From positions 310,001 to 374,000 of the forward strand of contig NZ_BAAAFG010000016.1 in NCBI RefSeq assembly GCF_039523415.1: a stretch of DNA of 64,000 bases, given 5' to 3'. A model generated the notes under the pieces. It was not told the origin of the DNA. It did no database searches and saw only the letters and a program-made list of their open reading frames with translations. Shown one piece after another: positions 1 through 7,763 of this stretch. Every line of letters begins with the position of its first letter. Positions within the stretch are counted from its first letter, which is position 1. Both the position numbers and the translations under genes were made by a program. Origin of the DNA: Gangjinia marincola. Lineage in GTDB: Bacteria > Bacteroidota > Bacteroidia > Flavobacteriales > Flavobacteriaceae.

Positions 1-92
1 TCTGGACTATCGTTAAGGGCTTTACTTATGGTAGAAACAGAGACATTTAAAATTCCTGCCAACTGTTTTAAGGTCATCGTTGGTTTAGGCAT
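1..92 (-). CDS. LacI-type transcriptional regulator, N-terminal fragment
   Basis: The first 30 codons of a minus-strand gene run off the left edge of the window. The reading starts at an ATG at 92 and gives a helix-turn-helix of the LacI/GalR kind: TLKQLAGILNVSVSTISKAL, followed by NDSP. The recognition-helix pattern VSxSTISKAL and the position of the HTH within the first 30 residues are typical of the family, which usually goes on with a sugar-binding periplasmic-fold effector domain that lies outside this window. The gene is divergent from the symporter gene at 272, with a shared intergenic region of about 180 bp. Ligand and targets cannot be judged from this fragment. Confidence 0.8.
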   Translation of the reverse strand, partial: MPKPTMTLKQLAGILNVSVSTISKALNDSP

Positions 93-271
93 GAGCGGTT
101 GTTAGGTTGTTTAAATATACATTGAAATACTAAGCCTAGCCTATTTAAAGACAAACAAAATACATCGATTAATTGTACATCGTATCTTTTTACTATAAAA
201 TAGCTCTTTATATTGCAGCAGAAAATGAGTTCTTATAAAAACATTAAGACTGAATTAATGCATAATTTTTA

Positions 272-1705
272 ATGTCGAAACAAAAAATCGGGCTGTTTCT
301 TGGTCCATCACTTTTTATATTGATTAGGCTCTTCTTTTATCCGGAAGGTTTAGAACATAGTGCCAATGCTATTTTGGCTTCTACGGCATGGATTGCGGTA
401 TGGTGGATTACTGAGGCAGTTCAAATCGCTGTTACCGCATTATTACCCATTATCTTATTTCCGCTAACCGGTGGTTTGTCGCTTAGCGAAACCACAGCCT
501 CTTATGGTCATAAGTATATATTTTTATTCATTGGTGGATTTATTTTAGCGATCGCGATTGAGAAATGGAATTTACATAAGCGTATTGCTTTAACGATCAT
601 TAAGCTGGTAGGTACTAATATCAACAGGATCATTCTTGGTTTCATGGTTGCAACTGCTTTTCTCTCTATGTGGATTTCTAATACCGCGACAGCCGTAATG
701 ATATTGCCGGTAGGGATTGCTATTGTTTTACAACTTAAAGACAACCCGTTAACGGTAGAGAATGAGCACCAAACATTTGGAAAAGCACTAATGCTGGCTA
801 TCGCCTACAGTGCCAGTATTGGTGGCATGGCAACATTAATTGGAACTCCGCCAAATTTAGTTCTTGCCGGAGTTGTTGAACGTACCTATGACACTGAAAT
901 CACATTTGGACAATGGTTCATGTTTGGCTTTCCATTAAGTATTATTTTACTCTTCATTTCATGGGGTTATCTCACGAGATTTGCATTTACATTCAAGCAG
1001 AAAACATTTCCCGGTGGGCGTGCAGAAATAGTAAATCAACTCCAAAAATTGGGTAAGGTTTCATACGAAGAAAAGCTCATTCTCATCGTTTTTTGTTTAA
1101 CCGCCATTGCATGGATATGCCGTTCATTTCTTTTAGTAAAAGTTTTACCCGCTATTGATGATACCATCATCGCTATCATTGCTTCTGTGCTTTTATTTAT
1201 ACTACCTTCAAAACAAGAAGGTCGACTGATCGTATGGGAAGATGCAGTTAAACTCCCCTGGGGGATTCTTATACTTTTTGGTGGGGGTATGGCATTAGCA
1301 TCGGGGTTTGATTCAAGTGGACTGGCCGTTTGGATCGGGAGTCAGTTAACCTCTTTTGTTGGAATATCACTCCTGTTGCTCTTGTTGATTATCATCACAG
1401 CGGTAAATTTTCTCACAGAAATCACGTCAAACCTTGCCACGACCGCGATGTTACTACCTATTTTGGTTCCTGTTGCTGTGGTACTAGAAGTTCATCCGTA
1501 TATATTGTTAGTAAGCGCCACCGTAGCGGCTTCATGTGCATTTATGCTTCCGGTTGCCACGCCGCCAAATGCCGTAGTCTTTGGATCCGGCTATCTTAAC
1601 ATGAGTGATATGGTAAAAAAGGGAATCTGGATGAACATGATTTCTATCCTTATACTAACTGCATTTGTTTATTTTATTTTGCCCTTGCTCTGGGATATTC
1701 AATGA
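272..1705 (+). CDS. DASS-family (SLC13-like) sodium/anion symporter
   Basis: This 477-residue inner-membrane protein of about eleven hydrophobic segments matches the divalent anion:Na+ symporter family, which imports dicarboxylates or sulfate with sodium. Visible hallmarks are the first SNT motif (SNTAT, residues 136-140), the following GTPPNL loop (191-196), a second half-repeat motif EITSNLATTAMLLP near residue 384 and the matching TPPNAVVFGSG near the C-terminus. The second motif reads SNL rather than SNT. The length is normal for the family. The ATG at 272 is followed directly by a basic residue stretch and the first membrane helix. The gene stands alone, divergent from a LacI-type regulator. 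The substrate is not determinable from sequence; dicarboxylate is the default guess. Confidence 0.85.
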   Translation: MSKQKIGLFLGPSLFILIRLFFYPEGLEHSANAILASTAWIAVWWITEAVQIAVTALLPIILFPLTGGLSLSETTASYGHKYIFLFIGGFILAIAIEKWNLHKRIALTIIKLVGTNINRIILGFMVATAFLSMWISNTATAVMILPVGIAIVLQLKDNPLTVENEHQTFGKALMLAIAYSASIGGMATLIGTPPNLVLAGVVERTYDTEITFGQWFMFGFPLSIILLFISWGYLTRFAFTFKQKTFPGGRAEIVNQLQKLGKVSYEEKLILIVFCLTAIAWICRSFLLVKVLPAIDDTIIAIIASVLLFILPSKQEGRLIVWEDAVKLPWGILILFGGGMALASGFDSSGLAVWIGSQLTSFVGISLLLLLLIIITAVNFLTEITSNLATTAMLLPILVPVAVVLEVHPYILLVSATVAASCAFMLPVATPPNAVVFGSGYLNMSDMVKKGIWMNMISILILTAFVYFILPLLWDIQ

Positions 1706-1862
1706 TACCTTAAAATTTATCTGGAGATCTTACATTAATAGAGTAGATTCTAAAAATTACTACTTTATTTATACTTAGTCTAAACTCAAATTATTGAATT
1801 TCACATATTTATAACGCAATATGTTGACAATAGACTTTATCTTCAAATAAAATATAGAACTT

Positions 1863-2111
1863 ATGGCAATTCGATTAGGAAATAGTTGTGCAAACTGTGA
1901 AAATTATAAAGTTAATGGTATCTGTAGTGTTCACGGTGTAAAGGTAAATGCGGAGTATACCTGTGACACTTTCAGTATGAAAGCTGCACTGAAGAATGAC
2001 CCAAGCTGTGTTACGTGTGCTAAATATGAAGAATCTGAATGCGCAAATCCAAAAAAAGCAGCCCCCGGTATGCTCTGCTCTCACTGGGCACCGCTAAATG
2101 CTACGGCATAG
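1863..2111 (+). CDS. Small cysteine-rich protein with two internal CxxC repeats
   Basis: An 82-residue soluble protein with no signal peptide. It has eight cysteines in two similar halves: C9-x2-C12-x8-C21-x12-C34 and C49-x2-C52-x7-C60-x11-C72. Each half looks like a four-cysteine metal site (zinc or an iron-sulfur cluster), so the protein probably arose by internal duplication and binds two metals. An aromatic residue lies shortly after the last cysteine of each half (DTF, SHW). The function is unknown and I do not recognise a named family. The ATG at 1863 is the only plausible start. It stands alone between the symporter gene and a repeat array, with about 157 bp upstream for its own promoter. 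Confidence 0.75.
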   Translation: MAIRLGNSCANCENYKVNGICSVHGVKVNAEYTCDTFSMKAALKNDPSCVTCAKYEESECANPKKAAPGMLCSHWAPLNATA

Positions 2112-2308
2112 TTACGACAGAAAGATATCGTTCATAGCACGTCTCAAAACACCGTACGTTTCTCTCTTACAGTGCCTGCACTTGTCAAATGCAATTTGAT
2201 CATAAAATTCCCCATCACAACACTGAGATTAAGTCCCTCTCCTTTTTTTGTCTCCGACGAGTGACTTAGGAACGAGAGGAAGACATCGGGGCTGGGGTAA
2301 GGATGTAA

Positions 2309-2834
2309 GATTACCTGCGCTTATTCTTCGCGCATACCTACGAAGCTATGCATTCCTCTCACGCATTTCATACGTTCGTCGGATGCAATTTGATCATAAA
2401 ATACCCTAACAAAAATACTTGAGCAAGCACCATCATTTTAGAAATTTATGTCTTTAGAAACGGGATTACCTGCGGTGATCCCTACAACGCTGTGCATTCC
2501 TCTCTTGCAGTTCCTTCAATCGTTGGATGCATTATGACAATAAAATACCCTAGCAAAAATACTTGAGCAAGCACCATCAGTTTAGAAATTTATGTCTTTA
2601 AAAACGGGATTACCTGCGGTGATCCCTACAACGCTGTGCATTCCTCTCTTGCAGTTCCTTCAATCGTTGGATGCATTATGACAATAAAATACCCTAGCAA
2701 AAATACTTGAGCAAGCACCATCCGTTTAGAAATTTATGTCTTTAAAAACGGGATTACCTGCGGTGATCCCTACAACGCCGTGCATTCCTCTCACGCAGAA
2801 TCTGCGTTCGTCGGATGCAATATGATAATAAAAT
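2309..2834. repeat. Tandem array of about 3.6 copies of a 144-bp unit
   Basis: Units begin GATTACCTGC at 2309, 2464, 2608 and 2752. The two middle units are 144 bp each and appear to differ at a single base; the first is about 155 bp and diverged, and the last is truncated at about 82 bp and diverged. Each unit contains a dyad formed by GCATTCC and GGATGC around a short spacer, and in the last unit a CGCAGAATCTGCG palindrome. A related fragment (GCAATTTGATCATAAAA) also lies near 2190. No frame is open through a whole unit. The stretch 2112-2308 before the array holds only repeat-like sequence and no gene. Confidence 0.85.
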
Positions 2835-2888
2835 CCGGGAATGTAAATATCTAAGTTCACTTAAGTATTTACATTCCCGGCTTTTATT
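2826..2888 (-). terminator. Long hairpin terminator downstream of tRNA-Arg(TCG)
   Basis: CCGGGAATGTAAATA at 2835 is perfectly complementary to TATTTACATTCCCGG ending at 2880, a 15-bp stem with a 16-nt loop. The arms continue through one mismatch into AATAAAA / TTTTATT. On the minus strand the stem is followed by ATTTTATTAT, directly downstream of the tRNA, so it is the likely terminator of that gene. Confidence 0.7.
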
Positions 2889-2894
2889 CATTCG

Positions 2895-2968
2895 TGACCA
2901 CGGAGGGATTCAAACCCCCGACCGCTGGAGCCGAAATCCAGTGCTCTATTCAGCTGAGCTACGTGGCC
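2895..2968 (-). tRNA. tRNA-Arg, anticodon TCG
   Basis: A 74-nt cloverleaf on the minus strand. The acceptor stem is GGCCACG / CGTGGTC with discriminator A, the D stem GCTC/GAGC and the anticodon stem CTGGA/TCCAG around the loop TTTCGGC (anticodon TCG, codon CGA). The variable loop is CGGTC and the T stem GGGGG/CCCTC. No CCA is encoded. The D loop reads CTGAATA and the T loop TTTGAAT, so the normally invariant G19-C56 tertiary pair is replaced by A19-U56. A hairpin terminator follows at once. Confidence 0.93.
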
Positions 2969-3124
2969 GTTAATTCCTGCGAAAGCAGAAATCTTATTTC
3001 TTTAAAACTTTCATTATTAGATTCACATTTCGACTCCGCTCAATGTGACAGCATTACATATCATTTTATTAAAAGCGTGTTTCAATCTCAACCCTTAATG
3101 TGACAGCGCAAGTAGGTAATTCAA

Positions 3125-3580
3125 TTAATTAGCCAATTTACGCTTTACAATTTTAGAGATTGCACCTCCATCTGCCTTGCCAGAAAGTTGTTTAGAGGCC
3201 ATACCCATCACTTTGCCCATATCCTGCATGCCTGAAGCTCCTGTTGTCTCAATCACATTATCTACTACGCGTTCAATTTCTTCTTCACTGGCTTGCTCTG
3301 GTAAAAATTGCTCAATGACACCTGCCTGTTCAAACTCTGGCTGCATTAAATCTTCACGACCTTGTTCCTGATAGATACGCGCAGACTCCTTGCGTTGCTT
3401 TACCAATTTTTGAAGGAGTTTTATTTCATCATCTGCCGATAATTCACTTGCCGTAGAAGAAGTTTTAGCCAGTAAAAGTTCAGATTTAATCGCTCTTAAT
3501 GAAGCCAATTGAACTTGATCTTTTGCCTTCATCGCCTCCTTCATGGCGCCCGTAATTTTTACTTCTAAACTCATGTTCAC
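3125..3580 (-). CDS. GatB/YqeY domain protein
   Basis: A 151-residue soluble protein of the YqeY family, whose fold resembles the tRNA-binding tail domain of the GatB subunit of aminoacyl-tRNA amidotransferase. Recognisable features are the N-terminal helix with MKEAMKAKDQVQLASLRAIKSEL, the segment LLQKLVKQRKESARIYQEQG, the EFEQAGVIEQFLPEQ region and the C-terminal GKVMGMASKQLSGKADGGAI. The length is normal for the family. The physiological role is unsettled. It lies 76 bp downstream of ftsZ on the same strand, separated from it by a strong hairpin terminator, so it is probably expressed by read-through or a weak local promoter. Confidence 0.9.
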   Translation of the reverse strand: MNMSLEVKITGAMKEAMKAKDQVQLASLRAIKSELLLAKTSSTASELSADDEIKLLQKLVKQRKESARIYQEQGREDLMQPEFEQAGVIEQFLPEQASEEEIERVVDNVIETTGASGMQDMGKVMGMASKQLSGKADGGAISKIVKRKLAN

Positions 3581-3598
3581 ATTTTAGACCGCGAAGAT

Positions 3599-3632
3599 AA
3601 AAAAAGAGAAACACTTTTGTGCTCCTCTTTTC
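3599..3632 (-). terminator. Intrinsic terminator at the end of the dcw cluster
   Basis: On the minus strand a stem of about 12 pairs, AAAGAGGAGCAC opposite GTGTTTCTCTTT with two G-U wobbles, closes an AAAA loop and runs into seven consecutive T residues. It lies just after the ftsZ stop codon, which marks the likely 3' end of the division and cell-wall transcript. Confidence 0.75.
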
Positions 3633-3656
3633 ATACTTCTCCCCAAAAGGTGGCAA

Positions 3657-5618
3657 CTAGTCCACATTATCATGTAAAAAAGAATTGTTACTTCTAAAAT
3701 CCTCTCCGTTTTCATCAGTGTTTAACGTGATACGAGAAAGGTTACCATCTTCAGAAGATTGTGTATTCTCTAAATCAACTCCGGCTCTTTTGTACGCAGG
3801 TTGTTTCTCTATATCATCAATCTGCGCATTGGCGTTTCTAAACTTATAATTAAACTCCTTCATTTTAGCTCTTCGCTCTGCAGCACGTCGCACTAACTCC
3901 TCTGACAAAGGTTGATTAAAGGGGTCTTGCTGATCCTCTTCTACCTCTGTCTCCATAGGCAAGGTTTTGGTTTGCATGTTAAGTGTTGCATCCTCTTCAT
4001 TTACGACCGATGGCTTTGAAGGCATGTCCTCTTCCAAACTGTAGCGTACGATACGCTCTGAATGATTCTTAATGGTAGGCTTAACCTCCATTGCGTCTTT
4101 TACCTCAATTTCTCTGGTATCATCCTCTAAAGTAAACACAACACGCTCCTCTTCTTCTTGAACTTCGGGTTGAGCAGAGGAATATTCTTTAGTTTCCTGC
4201 TGCACAACTGTATTAGACTGCTCTATCTCCACAGGGAAATCAAAGGAAAATGCCGCTTGTTGTTCTTCAATTTCTGCTTGACTGGCAGTGACTTCTTCAG
4301 CTTCATGCACCTCTATGTTACTAATAATATCTGTGCGTTCTGTGATGGTGAATTCTTCTTCGGCTTTAGCCAAGACTTCTTCATACACCACATCCATATT
4401 TTTAAGCAATAATGATGTAGGTACAAGATCCATCTCTACCTTTTCAACGTCCATCATCTTTTCCTCAATAGGCTCAGGATCCTCTTCTAAAACGTGCACG
4501 ATCTTTTCTTCTACCTGTAAGGGTTGATGTGCCGGTGTGGTCGTTGCCTGCGGAGTTAAATCATGTTCTGCGCGCTGCTCATCTTCTAGGGTATGGATAA
4601 TTTTCTTAGGATCTGTATTGACCATCATGTTTTGTGCTTCGGCATCAAAACCAGTGGCAATTACAGTAACCGAAATTGATCCTTCCAATTCAGCATCCTC
4701 ACCAACACCCATGATGATATTCGCACTGTGACCGGCTTCTGCCTGAATATGGTCATTTACCTCTCCTATTTCGTCTAAGGTGATTTCTTCCGACCCCGAA
4801 ACGATTAACAATAGCACGTTCTTGGCACCAGAGATTTTATTATCGTTTAATAGCGGTGAATCCAAAGCTTTTGTAATTGCTTCTACCGCACGATTCGATC
4901 CTGAAGCTGTTGCAGAACCCATAATCGCTGTACCGCTATTGCTCAACACCGTTTTGGCATCTCTAAGGTCAATATTTTGGGTATAGTGATGCGTGATTAC
5001 CTCTGCGATCCCTTTTGAGGCCGTAGCCAACACCTCATCTGCTTTAGAAAATCCGGCTTTAAAACCTAAATTTCCATAGACCTCACGCAATTTATTATTA
5101 TTAATGACAATGAGTGAATCCACATTTTGACGCAGCTTTTCTACACCCAATTGCGCCTGCTCATTTCGCATTTTTCCTTCAAACTGAAATGGCACAGTGA
5201 CTATTCCAACCGTAAGGATATCCAATTCTTTAGAAAGCTTCGCTATGATTGGTGCAGCACCTGTACCCGTACCACCGCCCATACCGGCAGTGATAAATAC
5301 CATCTTGGTATTAATACTGAGCATGTTCTTAATTTCCTCAAAGCTTTCGATCGCAGACTCCTCACCTACTTGTGGATTGGCGCCTGCACCTAAACCTTCT
5401 GTCAGGGCAACACCCAGCTGAATCTTATTAGGAACCGGACTGTTTTGAAGCGCTTGTGCATCTGTATTACACACTACAAAGTCAACCCCATTAATTCCTT
5501 GCTGAAACATGTAGTTAATGGCATTACTACCTCCACCACCTACACCAATGACCTTGATGACATTAGATTTATTTTTAGGTAAATCAAAGGCTATGTTATC
5601 TATCTCTCCGCTGCTCAT
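3657..5618 (-). CDS. ftsZ: Cell division GTPase FtsZ with long C-terminal region
   Basis: The tubulin-like GTPase that polymerises into the Z-ring. The N-terminal 325 residues are canonical: nucleotide-binding loop VGGGGSNAIN (residues 26-34), tubulin signature GGGTGTGAAP (114-123) and a synergy-loop segment around SKADEVL. The protein has 653 residues, far longer than the roughly 380-400 of most bacteria, because of a linker of about 300 residues rich in E, D, V and Q. The usual DIPxFLR-type tail that binds FtsA is not obvious; the protein ends in NNSFLHDNVD, an ending I recall from flavobacterial FtsZ. It is the last gene of the dcw cluster, 90 bp after ftsA, and is followed by a strong terminator. 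Confidence 0.97.
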   Translation of the reverse strand: MSSGEIDNIAFDLPKNKSNVIKVIGVGGGGSNAINYMFQQGINGVDFVVCNTDAQALQNSPVPNKIQLGVALTEGLGAGANPQVGEESAIESFEEIKNMLSINTKMVFITAGMGGGTGTGAAPIIAKLSKELDILTVGIVTVPFQFEGKMRNEQAQLGVEKLRQNVDSLIVINNNKLREVYGNLGFKAGFSKADEVLATASKGIAEVITHHYTQNIDLRDAKTVLSNSGTAIMGSATASGSNRAVEAITKALDSPLLNDNKISGAKNVLLLIVSGSEEITLDEIGEVNDHIQAEAGHSANIIMGVGEDAELEGSISVTVIATGFDAEAQNMMVNTDPKKIIHTLEDEQRAEHDLTPQATTTPAHQPLQVEEKIVHVLEEDPEPIEEKMMDVEKVEMDLVPTSLLLKNMDVVYEEVLAKAEEEFTITERTDIISNIEVHEAEEVTASQAEIEEQQAAFSFDFPVEIEQSNTVVQQETKEYSSAQPEVQEEEERVVFTLEDDTREIEVKDAMEVKPTIKNHSERIVRYSLEEDMPSKPSVVNEEDATLNMQTKTLPMETEVEEDQQDPFNQPLSEELVRRAAERRAKMKEFNYKFRNANAQIDDIEKQPAYKRAGVDLENTQSSEDGNLSRITLNTDENGEDFRSNNSFLHDNVD

Positions 5619-5708
5619 ACGTTTTATTTAATATTGTGTTGTGCTACTTTTACTACTTTCGGTCTACGACGAATTACATTTCTGTGAAAGCCTGTTTTAG
5701 CCTTCGGC

Positions 5709-7046
5709 TTATTCGGCATTATCTAAAAAGTCTTTAAACTTATCGCTCCACTTTTCAAAAATGCTTTTACGTTCCTTTTGACGATTTTCTTCTACGCTGT
5801 TCATCAATTCTTCAGCTTCGTCTTGCTCCTGTTCTTCGACCTGATCTGTCTGAGGTAATTCTTCATCCTCCTCTGGCGTTTCTGTCTTAGATTCAATACT
5901 TTTCATCACCAAACCAACGGCAGTAGCATATAACGGACTGGTTAATTCGCCATCACTATCACCTGCCAAATGCTCATTGGGATATCCAATGCGCGTATCC
6001 ATGCCCGTGATGTATTCTACCAATTGCTTAAGGTGTTTTAACTGTGCACCACCACCCGTTAATACAATGCCGGCAATCAGTTTTTTCTTTTGCTCTTCAT
6101 GCCCGTAATTTTTGATCTCTAAGTACGCCTGTTCTACAATTTCTACGACGCGCGCATGAATGATCTTAGATAAGTTTTTCAGGCTAATCTCTTTGGGTTC
6201 ACGCCCTCTTAGTCCTGGGATAGAGACAATTTCGTTCTCCTTATTCTCTCCCGGCCAAGCTGATCCAAATTTGGTTTTAAGCAATTCTGCCTGTTTTTCA
6301 ATGATGGAGCAGCCTTCCTTAATATCCTCGGTGATTACATTACCTCCAAACGGGATTACTGCGGTATGCCGAATGATGCCATCTTTAAAAATGGCTAAAT
6401 CGGTCGTTCCACCTCCTATATCAATTAATGCTACACCGGCTTCTTTCTCCTCCTGGCTTAATACCGCTTCCGCGGAAGCGAGGGGTTCCAGCGTTACGGC
6501 TGAAAGGTTGAGTCCTGCACTCTTAACGCAACGACCAATGTTTCTAATGGAAGTAACCTGTCCTACTACGACGTGAAAATTGGCTTCTAATCGCCCACCG
6601 TACATCCCGATAGGTTGCATTACCTCTGCCTGGCCATCGACTTTATATTCTTGCGGAAGCACATGAATGATTTCTTCGCCAGGCAACATGACCAGTTTAT
6701 GTACCTGGTTGCATAAGCGATCAATATCATCATGGTTAATGACTTCATCTGAGTTAGGTCGTGTAATGTAATCGCTATGCTGAAGACTACGTATGTGCTG
6801 CCCAGCAATACCCACGGTAACCTGATCAATCTCTAAACCAGAATTGGCCTCTGCCTCTTGAACAGCTTGTTGGATAGATTGAATGGTTTGGGTAATGTTA
6901 TTGACCACACCACGGTGAACACCAAGGCTTTTGGATTTTCCTATCCCAAGAATTTCCATCTTTCCATACTCATTGTTCTTGCCTATCATGGCCACAATTT
7001 TTGTGGTTCCAATGTCTAGTCCTACCGAAATTTCCTGATCTGCCAT
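5709..7046 (-). CDS. ftsA: Cell division actin homologue FtsA
   Basis: Actin-fold ATPase that tethers FtsZ to the inner membrane. The first nucleotide-binding segment VGLDIGTTKIVAMIG (about residues 8-22), the second phosphate loop DIGGGTTDLAIF and the adenosine-side LTGGGAQLKHL are all present, with the FtsA-specific 1C domain between them. After a charged Glu-rich linker the protein ends in the amphipathic helix SIFEKWSDKFKDFLDNAE, the expected membrane-targeting element. The 445 residues are slightly longer than E. coli FtsA because of the linker. It sits between ftsQ (3-bp gap) and ftsZ, the conserved order. Confidence 0.97.
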   Translation of the reverse strand: MADQEISVGLDIGTTKIVAMIGKNNEYGKMEILGIGKSKSLGVHRGVVNNITQTIQSIQQAVQEAEANSGLEIDQVTVGIAGQHIRSLQHSDYITRPNSDEVINHDDIDRLCNQVHKLVMLPGEEIIHVLPQEYKVDGQAEVMQPIGMYGGRLEANFHVVVGQVTSIRNIGRCVKSAGLNLSAVTLEPLASAEAVLSQEEKEAGVALIDIGGGTTDLAIFKDGIIRHTAVIPFGGNVITEDIKEGCSIIEKQAELLKTKFGSAWPGENKENEIVSIPGLRGREPKEISLKNLSKIIHARVVEIVEQAYLEIKNYGHEEQKKKLIAGIVLTGGGAQLKHLKQLVEYITGMDTRIGYPNEHLAGDSDGELTSPLYATAVGLVMKSIESKTETPEEDEELPQTDQVEEQEQDEAEELMNSVEENRQKERKSIFEKWSDKFKDFLDNAE

Positions 7047-7049
7047 GGT

Positions 7050-7763
7050 TTATTTTTTAGTACACACCACCTGGTTTCCAAATTGTAAGTCTGCCAACGC
7101 ATAAGTATTTAGTTGGTCATCCTTTTGTGCTTTTTTATAAAATGCTTTAAAATTATTTATCTTTTTATCAAGATCTGTTAGTGCTCCAAAAGCTACTTGC
7201 ATATCCAGTGTCCTTAGCGAAAATATATATCCACCATGTGTTCTTTTGGTGATATGCGTGATCGTCTTTTTCAAAAATGGGTCTTCATCTATTCGCTTCA
7301 GCAAAGGAAATGACTCCTTTGCCTCTTTCTCATTTATCCCGCTTATCGTTACCACTCTGGCCGAATGATAGTTGGATAATGGCATTACCAATCCTTCATC
7401 ATCGATATAATACGCAGATCGATCCATCACCCGTGCAATGGGTTGACGTTGGGTTAAGATCGCACCTAATTTTCCATCTATCGAAAGGTAAACATCTGAC
7501 GCTTTGATCATTTCATGATCGTCTAACGCCTGCTCCAACCTATTCAAAACTAAGGGTTCTCTTACCTTATTCTCAAGGTCGGCTTTATTTTGTATCAACA
7601 TTTTATTAACGACCTCTTCAGTTACAAAAAGGTTGTTTCCATTCGTAAAATTGATGTCAATTTCATCGCTAATACGCTGTTCATTTCTAAGGTTGGCAAA
7701 ACCAAATAAAAAGCCGGTAACACCTATCAATACTATAATTTTTATATAATCAATGAACTTCAT
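7050..7763 (-). CDS. ftsQ: Cell division protein FtsQ
   Basis: A 237-residue bitopic inner-membrane divisome protein. A single N-terminal membrane helix (about residues 8-24, IKIIVLIGVTGFLFGFANL) is followed by a periplasmic POTRA-like region with EEVVNKMLIQNK and the FtsQ-type IARVMDRSAYYIDDEGLVMPL segment. Sequence conservation in this family is low, so the call also rests on position: it lies between murC, whose end it overlaps by 14 bp, and ftsA. It probably links FtsW/FtsI with FtsL-type proteins at the septum. Confidence 0.9.
   Translation of the reverse strand: MKFIDYIKIIVLIGVTGFLFGFANLRNEQRISDEIDINFTNGNNLFVTEEVVNKMLIQNKADLENKVREPLVLNRLEQALDDHEMIKASDVYLSIDGKLGAILTQRQPIARVMDRSAYYIDDEGLVMPLSNYHSARVVTISGINEKEAKESFPLLKRIDEDPFLKKTITHITKRTHGGYIFSLRTLDMQVAFGALTDLDKKINNFKAFYKKAQKDDQLNTYALADLQFGNQVVCTKK

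Noticed and set aside
2309..2834. Tandem repeats as a CRISPR array
   Set aside because: Units are 144 bp and continuous, without the 25-40 bp repeats and unique spacers of CRISPR, and no cas genes are near.
2894..3103. A 69-codon open frame on the plus strand
   Set aside because: It runs through the antisense of tRNA-Arg(TCG) and repeat-like sequence and has no protein-like composition.
6160..6576. A 138-codon frame antisense to ftsA
   Set aside because: It lies wholly within a well-conserved gene on the other strand; it has no signal, domain or promoter of its own.
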